A stretch of DNA of 64,000 nt. It comes from Melastoma dodecandrum. Taxonomy: Eukaryota > Streptophyta > Magnoliopsida > Myrtales > Melastomataceae. Positions 56,796 through 64,000 of this stretch are shown here, one piece after another. Numbering within the stretch: the first letter of the stretch is position 1; each line of letters begins with the position of its first letter. The DNA lies in NCBI GenBank assembly GCA_029817715.1, contig JARUPY010000387.1, positions 1,054,001-1,118,000 on the forward strand. The letters run 5' to 3'. Made by a program: the position numbers and the translations under genes. The notes under the pieces are model-generated. The model saw only the letters and a program-made list of their open reading frames with translations, had not been told where the DNA came from and did no database searches.

Positions 56796-58833
56796 TGTGC
56801 GTCCCTCCTGCTCGTTCCCGAATGAGAACAAGAAGGAGGACCGTAATCCTTCGTGGCTCCGTAAAAATTTTTGTTTGTCACTGAACCTAGGTAAGCTAGA
56901 AAAAAAACGGAGTCGCCACCGACTTTATTAAAAATGGTATAAAGTCGGAAAAACCAAAGAGGGTTCGGGGATTCCTAATTACTCACTCTTTCATTCAAAC
57001 ATGCGAAAAATGGGTGACGATACTTTTTTTAAAAAAAGGTTTCTGATTAACGGGTGTTGGACCCGATCTAGGCTTTTGGGCCCAGACTCATGTCATTGGG
57101 TTACGAGCATAGGCTCGATTCGGGCGTTGGACCCGAACTCAGATGTGATGATCACATGCGCAATCACATACAATTATTTAGATCAAAGTAAGCGGGGAAA
57201 AGACGATGACCATGGGCCTATACACTTGGACCCACGGCCCGTTACAAGTGGAAAAATAGAAAGTCGGGAAGGCCCGCACATTCCCTCATGTACCTTAAGT
57301 TTGACGGTTGGGGCCGCTTTAACGTCTTCAATCATCGCGGTTTTTACACACGCGGTCTGTTACACGCGTTTTCAAGGCTTCCTTTCCATAGTTGTTGGAA
57401 TTTTGAACTCGCACGAGTAGTGTTTATGGAAAAAATGGGAAAAAGAAGAAATGGGAGAATAGAAAAATGGAAAAAGGAAAGTGGATTAGAAAATTCTAAT
57501 ATGAAATACGTAAACAAATTAGAATTTCTAAATAAGTCGGAATGAGACTTATGTGGGTCGTTTTTGAGCCCATTTGACCGTGAATGCACCCCCAGCGTTA
57601 ATCGGATCGATGCGGGTCGATTTTCACATGTGAAAAGAAGAAGAAGAGAAACATGCGTGGAGTAGCAAACGAAATCAAGTTTTCATAAGCTAAGTAACAA
57701 TCTTATTTTGAAACAACCATGTCATAGGAAAATTATTTCAAAAAAAAATCATTTTATAAATGTGAAACGTAAGCTTATATGAGAACACGTACAAAAAATG
57801 AATGTATAAATGATCGAGATGTGAAATAGGTGACAATCCCTAAATTTCAATGTAATAAGAATCAATCAAATGAATCATTGGCAAGTAAAAACCAACACGA
57901 AAGAATGTTCAATCAAATATAAAGCAAACAAGCACACATGCGGCAGATTTGGATAACCACGAAGAATGAAGCGTAACTTTCAGCTCCGAGCATGAAATTA
58001 CGTGTTCTTATACTCAAAACGAAGCTACGGAAGATACGGATTTAATGCCACAGATTTCAGCTCAATCCGATATTCCAAACTCAAGATACAAGCGAAAGTA
58101 CGTACCTCCGTTGAGCTGTCCTGTTTTGCAGCCGAGAGTGAACGTGCTCCATTTCGATCCAAGATTGCTCGGTCGTATCCAAAAATGTCCAGAATAGAAA
58201 GAGGACAAGATAAAGAAGAGAAGGACATTATTTTCATACAAATAAAGCGAAACCGGTGCGAAAAGAAAGGGTGAGATTGCTCACAGTTAATGTGTTTGCA
58301 TAATTGACTGGAGAAGATCTTGGACTGTAAAGCTTGGAGCTTTGTTCTTTATCGGTTTAAACACACACAAATCAACAATATAACTGAAGGGATCCTGTAG
58401 GGAATTGCATATTAATGAAGCATGTATAAACGAGCAATGAATCTATATCTAAATAAATCATCAACTAAAATGATCAATCCTGGCCAGACTTAGTACCTAA
58501 ACCCAGAACTAGCGAGATTACTCAAACGACGACATTGAAGATAAGAATCTTACACAACCAACAATGATTGGATAAGGAGAAAATAAGGAGAGTTCAAATT
58601 AAAATGAATGAGCTTGATCTTAATGACAAAAAGTGTTAAAATGTAATTTTAACTAAAAATGATTAAGAAATTAGCCTCATGTAACTAATTCTCAATTTGA
58701 AATTACTCATTTAACCAAGAAATACGAATTTAATTGAAAATAACGAAAGCTTCAAAATCATTTCTTTTAAAACCAAAGATTAAATATTAGATTAAGATTA
58801 AGCAAATCGAAAATCCGATTTGGGGTGTCTACA
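56796..58833 (-). repeat. Gypsy copy 2, 5' LTR (internally deleted)
   Basis: 2038 bp with the same internal deletion junction as the LTR at 41435-43470, followed by GTGGA. Confidence 0.88.
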
Positions 58834-59721
58834 GTGGAGATAATTCAAAAAAATTTTTTTGAATGATTTATATATATCACTATTCGAAAGTTTAAATTGA
58901 AAAGAAAAGCTATGAACACATGTAGAATCAAGAAGACAAAGGAACGGTCTTGTTATAGCAAATATCAGGCAAAAACTTGTTGGAAATATGATATTACGGC
59001 GTAATATCTAGATAATTTCGCTCTCGCCTATTCATACCCTAAAATTTCTAAAGGTCGAAAAAGCCGAACTAATAACTACTCCCACCAACCAAGGGCGCGG
59101 TCGCGCTTCCAGAAAATGCAAGTCCTACGCCACTTCATCTCTTTCATTAACATCACCGCTCACCTTCTCTATCTAGAATAAGATGAAATCAGCTCTGTTC
59201 TTGGACCGGTACGGAAGTCTAAACACGAACATAATTAAATTATCGTGTCACCCTGTTCATGAATTGTTCAAGTCTCGTCGCTATAAACCAGTTCGAGATC
59301 GAAGAACACCTCAGTATGTGAACCGAGTCGCCAATTACGTAATGAATAAGTTCACATGATTACAAATATAAAACATAACCCCGAGATTGGTAACAGGAGA
59401 GCAGTCCCAGTTCAAGCACAAGCCCAGGTTTTACTAAAAGTAGGGCCTCACTTTGCATATCAGAGAGTAAAGAAAAATCAGGACTGATGAAGAAGGAGTC
59501 CAGGGCAGTTGGATTTGGAAGGTGGCGGAATGGCTTTGAGTCTGGGACACACGATTCCATGGCACGACCGGGACCAAGTTCAAGGAGGGGGGGAGCAGGC
59601 AGGTTGCTCGGTATTGGTAGTTGGATATGGTCGCGGTGATACTCAACAACAAGAGTGGACTTGGTGATGGGAGAGCTCCTTAATACTTCCCTCCTTTTAA
59701 ACCCAGTCAAACATTGTGGTG

Positions 59722-59728
59722 TATAAAT
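59722..59728 (+). promoter_or_regulatory. TATA box of GLP7
   Basis: TATAAAT in class B context, same spacing as for GLP5 and GLP6. Confidence 0.65.
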
Positions 59729-59816
59729 ATGGATCAGGGCAAGATGTCCCAAACACATCCGAACCCAAAAGCATAACAACAGCAAATCTGCATACGCCTC
59801 GATCCTGTACATCGCC

Positions 59817-60485
59817 ATGAAGCTCCTCGGCACCCTTCTGATCCTTGCTCTCGCTGCAGCCACCGTCTCTGCTTATGACCCCAGTCCTCTTCAAGATATT
59901 TGTGTGGCCGTGAACAGCACCAAGGATGCGGTTTTCGTCAACGGCAAGTTCTGCAAGGACCCAAAGCTTTCCACCGCAGATGATTTCGTCTTCACCGGGT
60001 TCAGGGCTCCAGGAAACACGTCCAACCCTCTCGGCTCGAAGGTGACTCAGGGGTTCGTCGACCAATTCCCCGGGATCAACACTCTCGGGATATCCATGGC
60101 TCGCCTGGACTTCGCGCCGTACGGTTTGAACCCGCCCCACATCCATCCTCGCGGCACGGAGATCCTGGTTGTAGTCGAAGGCACTTTGTTTGTGGGTTTC
60201 GTCACCTCGAACCAGCTCGGGAATCGCCTCTTCACCAAGGTCCTGTATCCAGGAGACGTTTTCGTCTTCCCCATCGGCCTCATTCACTTCCAGCTTAACA
60301 TCGGTAAGACCAACGCGGTGGCCTTCTCTGGCCTGAGCAGTCAAAATCCAGGACTCATAGTGGTAGCCAACAACGTGTTCGGATCAACCCCGCCAATCTC
60401 GCCCGATGTCCTGACCAAGGCCTTCCAGGTTGACGGGAAGGTCGTAAAGTACCTCCAGTCCCAGTTCTGGACGGACAACAACTAA
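59817..60485 (+). CDS. Germin-like protein GLP7, array copy 5
   Basis: Intronless, 222 residues, same protein as GLP3. It is the only copy with TCT at Ser171; Leu173 and Pro178 codons are CTG/CCA as in GLP3 and GLP4, although its promoter is class B. Signal peptide, cysteines, glycosylation sites and metal ligands are unchanged. Confidence 0.96.
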   Translation: MKLLGTLLILALAAATVSAYDPSPLQDICVAVNSTKDAVFVNGKFCKDPKLSTADDFVFTGFRAPGNTSNPLGSKVTQGFVDQFPGINTLGISMARLDFAPYGLNPPHIHPRGTEILVVVEGTLFVGFVTSNQLGNRLFTKVLYPGDVFVFPIGLIHFQLNIGKTNAVAFSGLSSQNPGLIVVANNVFGSTPPISPDVLTKAFQVDGKVVKYLQSQFWTDNN

Positions 60486-60844
60486 AATAACAATTTCCCA
60501 CTAGATTGGTTTCTAGTGACTGATCGATTGTATGGATCATAATTTGAATAATGGCAGTTCGTAGCCTCGATGGAAATAATTAAAAGGATTGTTGCTTGAT
60601 TATCCCTGTCTTCCTTTCTGCTTCGGAACAAATCAATCCCCACTCACTAATCTACTCCGACGACGAAATGATTTCGTAAACGGATAACTTGTGATCGGAC
60701 AAATGTGGCGAAACAGTTTCCGATGAATTTTCGTCTGACATCGAACAACATAAAGGATGTACCGTTGGTGTATCAAAGGTTAAGCTAGGACCAAATATTG
60801 CCCCCCCACAGAGATGCCGTCACTAGTAGGATCGATCCGTAAGC
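60486..60844 (+). other. 3' flank of GLP7
   Basis: Module 3' UTR and spacer, non-coding. Confidence 0.5.
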
Positions 60845-60973
60845 ATGGCATCCGCTTATGGATCGGTCTTTGGTTCACAGCCTCCAATCTCCGCCGACGT
60901 CCTCACAAAGGCCTTTCAGGTGGACAGGAAGGTTGTCAAGTACCTCCAGTCGCAGTTCTGGTGGGACAACTAA
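60845..60973 (+). pseudogene. GLP C-terminal relic (module U5), frame intact
   Basis: Same 42-codon relic as in module U4, open to TAA. Confidence 0.8.
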
Positions 60974-61556
60974 ATCAAACTCCATTCCGCCATCACCCGG
61001 ATTTCATTCAAGATTCATTTCTCGTTGTACGATTCTTCTGCTTTCAAATAATGTCGGACTTGCGCCATCCGCAAGCCATTCGGAAATAATACCGGACTTC
61101 GAGTTCATTCCCCATATCATATATCATTTTTAAGCACGTTGTCCGACAACATCCCGCCTGATTGTCGACAAAACCCAGACTTCCGGAACTTCGGTTTCTC
61201 GGTGCGAATCTCTTCCAGCATCAACAGCGACTAAGAAAATGTTCCTTCCTCCTGGTCGAGTTAACCCCAGCTGATTAGGATTAGGGATAACCAGTAACGA
61301 TCTAACTTGGTCAAGCCCCTTTTCGAACCAGCATACTAAAATACATCATCACGACCTGTTTTGCCCGGTCTTCCCTGGTTTATTTAATTCTTGTACACAC
61401 AGTGAATAACGGGCGGCATAAGTTATAGAGATGTTTTATTTGTTCCTGGAATCAATTCTTAAACATAATGACTTGCATCATTGTTAATCCTAAGTTTATG
61501 TCCGTAAAAATGAGAAAGAAAAAACTTTTCTATTGTGTGGAAAGTCAAATATAAAT
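60974..61556. other. Distal 3' flank of module U5
   Basis: Non-coding, ending at GTTGA 61557-61561. Confidence 0.5.
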
Positions 61557-61561
61557 GTTGA

Positions 61562-64000
61562 TGTGCGTCCCTCCCGCTCGTTCCCGAATGAGAACAAGAA
61601 GGAGGACCGTAATCCTTCGTGGCTCCGTAAAAATTTTTGTTCGTCGCTTAACCTCGGTAAACTAGAAAAAAACGGAGTCGCCACCGACTTTATTAAAAAT
61701 GGTATAAAGTCGGAAAAACCAAAGAGGGTTCGGGAATTCCTAATTACCCACTCTTTCATTCACACATGCGAAAAATGGGTGACGATACTTTAAAAAAAAA
61801 GGTTTCTGATTAACGGGTGTTGGACCCAATCTAGGCTTTTGGGCCCAGATTCATGTCATTGGGTTACGGGCTTAGGTACCTTAAGTTTGACGGTTACACG
61901 GCCCGTTATAAGTGGAAAAATAGAAAGTCGAGAAGGCCCGCACCTTCCCTCATGTACCTTAAGTTTGACGGTTGGGGCCGCTTTAACGTCTTCAATCATC
62001 GCGGTTTTTACACACGCGGAGAAAAATCCACGCGGTCTCTTACACGCGTCTTCAAGGCTTCCTTTCCATACTTGTTGGAATTTCGAACTCGCACGAGTAG
62101 TGTTTATGGAAAAAATGGGAAAAAGAAGAAAGTGGGAGAATAGAAAAATGGAAAAAGGAAAGTGGGAAAAGAAGAAAGTGGGTTAGAAAATTCTAATATG
62201 AAATACGTGAACAAATTAGAATTTCTAAATAAGTCGGAATGAGACTTACGTGGGGCGTTTTGAGCCCATTTGACCATGAATGCCTCCCTCCCGAGCGTTA
62301 ATCGGATCGATGCGGGTTGATTTTCACATGTGAAAAGAAGAAGAAGAGAAACATGCGTGGAGTAGCAAACGAAATCATGTTTTCATAAGCTAAGTAACAA
62401 CCTTATTTTGAAACAGCCATGTCATAGGAAAATTATTTCGAAAAAATCATTTTATAAATGTGAAACGTAAGCTTATATGAGAACACATACAAAAAATGAA
62501 TGTATAAATGATCGAGATGCGAAATAGGTGACACTCCCTAAATTTCAATGTAATAAGAATTAATCAAATGAATCATTGGCAAGTAAAAACCAACACGAAA
62601 GAACGTTCAATCAAATATAAAGCAAACAAGCACACATGCGGCAGATTTGGATAACCACGAAGAATGAAGCGTAACTTTCAGCTCCGAGCATGAAATCACG
62701 TGTTCTTATACTCAAAACGAAGCTACGGAAGATACGGATCTAATGCCACAGATTTCAGCTCAATCCGACATTTCAAACTCAAGATACAAGTGAAAGTACG
62801 TACCTCCGTTGAGCTGTCCTGTTTTGCAGCCGAGAGTGAACGTGCTCCATTTCGATCCAAGGTTGCTCGGTCGTATCCAAAAATGTCCAGAATAGAAAGA
62901 GGACAAGATAAAGAAGAGAAGGACATTATTTTCATAAAAATAAAGTGAAACCGGTGCGAAAAGAAAGGGTGAGATTGTCCAAAGTTAATGTGTCTGCATA
63001 ATTGACTGTAGAAGATCTTGGACTGTAAAGCTTGGAGCCTTTTTCTTTATCGGTTTAAACACACGCAAATCAACAATAAAACTGAAGCGATCGTGGAGGG
63101 AATTGCAGATTAATGAAGCATGTATAAACGAGCAATGAATCTATATCTAAATAAATCAGCAACTAAAATGATCAATCCTGGCCAGATTTAGTACCTAAAC
63201 CCAGAACTAGCGAGATTACTCAAACGACGACATTGCAGATAAGGATCTTACACAACAAACAATGATTGGATAAGGAGAAAATACAAACCAACGGTGATAA
63301 TTGCAGCAAAGAAAAATGAAGAATGGTTTAGACTAACGGCGGGACATTGATGTCACGAATTGATCATCGGGGATTGGGGGGTCGCAATCAAAAGAATGAT
63401 CGAAGAGCCATTGTAAATCCATTAGAATTAGAGACAACTAATAGAACACGATCAACATAAAAGAAAATTAAGCCGAGCCAGCAGCGCACGTAATAGTTAC
63501 AGGAGAAGGAAATGCAGACAAGTAGTGAACTTAAAGCCGTAACAATGTTCTGCAACTGTCTTTCTAGTTTCTATAATACAACCAGCTATAAATTTGAACT
63601 TTAAGAAAAATAGAGATGTTCACAGCAGCCGCAACAATGGAAAGTCAAGTCGCATAAAAAAAATCATCAATGAAGAATTAATAAGGAACACGTTCCAGCA
63701 GAGCTTTGTGGCAAGCAGAAATGGAAATCAATTGAATATTGCAAAAAAAATGGCCACGTCATCCAGCAGGAGCCAAAATATACACGAAATCGTGGACAAA
63801 TAGGAAACAGTAATAATCGAGCATCGATGAATCTCGAAGCTGCTGCGATAAAAAACTGGACAAAGAAAAGCAACGACGATGGAGTAAAAACAATTTTGTA
63901 ATCTTTACAGTGAGGTCAAACGGAGAACACACAAAGCAAGAATGAACAGTAAAATCAAAACTTCCAAGTGGATTAAAAATACGTCGACATCCATGTTGTG
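61562..64000 (-). mobile_element. Gypsy Tat-type LTR, copy 3, running off the window
   Basis: Starts TGTGCGTCC directly after GTTGA, as at 18380 and 46198, and follows the long LTR form without the 490-bp segment up to the window end. A further gypsy copy, and perhaps another GLP module, probably lie to the right. Confidence 0.85.

Larger units (their letters stand above)
46198..58833 (-). mobile_element. Gypsy Tat-type element, copy 2 (defective, both LTRs present)
   Basis: 12,636 bp between GTTGA (46193-46197) and GTGGA (58834-58838), a 5-bp target duplication with one mismatch. On the minus strand: 5' LTR 58833-56796 (2038 bp, deleted form), PBS 56788-56770, pol remnants 55670-52255, 3' repeats, polypurine tract 50042-50029, and 3' LTR 50028-46198 (3831 bp). 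Its internal region is nearly the same as copy 1, including disabling stops. Confidence 0.9.
58839..61556 (+). repeat. GLP array module U5 (contains GLP7)
   Basis: Full module of about 2.72 kb, offset about 15,364 bp from U4. Its copy of the spacer palindrome has changed slightly (seven A, seven T). Confidence 0.88.

Overview
The window is nuclear DNA of a flowering plant. Spliced genes with GT-AG introns, a chloroplast ribosomal protein with a transit peptide, a SWEET sugar carrier, germin-like proteins (GLPs) and plant Ty1/copia and Ty3/gypsy (Tat-type) retrotransposons all say so. I cannot name the species. There are no bacterial features, CRISPR arrays or tRNA/rRNA genes that I can see.

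Left part (1-12.7 kb) is ordinary gene space. It holds the last four exons of the proteasome subunit RPN7 (1-1008), a two-exon rhomboid-like RBL14 with a RanBP2-type zinc finger (1431-3011), a three-exon plastid ribosomal protein L18 (3277-4804), a decayed receptor-like kinase pseudogene (5607-6873), a poorly conserved AT-rich stretch with a degenerate repeat (8.25-8.61 kb), a six-exon clade III-type SWEET gene (9381-10709), and a frameshifted minus-strand gene for a plant membrane protein of unknown function (11205-12664).

Right part (12.9-64 kb) is a germin-like protein array. GLP1 (minus) and GLP2 (plus) form a divergent pair whose near-identity is confined to the mature protein. Five further copies (GLP3-GLP7) encode the same 222-residue protein. 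The eight nucleotide differences I found among them are all synonymous. They lie in a tandem array whose ancestral period is about 2.72 kb (module = upstream spacer, GLP, 3' flank with a GLP relic).

The array was then inflated by retrotransposons. A complete copia element (25013-30108, GTCTA target duplication, single 1353-codon polyprotein) sits between GLP4 and GLP5. A Tat-type gypsy element with very long LTRs inserted in the module at GTTGA. That insertion point is filled after GLP3, GLP6 and GLP7, and is empty after GLP4. Two gypsy copies on the minus strand (32.1-43.5 kb and 46.2-58.8 kb) share the same in-frame stops and the same LTR deletion, so they were copied together with the GLP genes as a unit of about 15.36 kb, not by fresh transposition.

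The GLPs are predicted secreted, glycosylated, manganese-binding cupins of the cell wall. The array looks like a dosage or concerted-evolution locus: one protein, several copies, two promoter classes (GLP3/4 versus GLP5/6/7).
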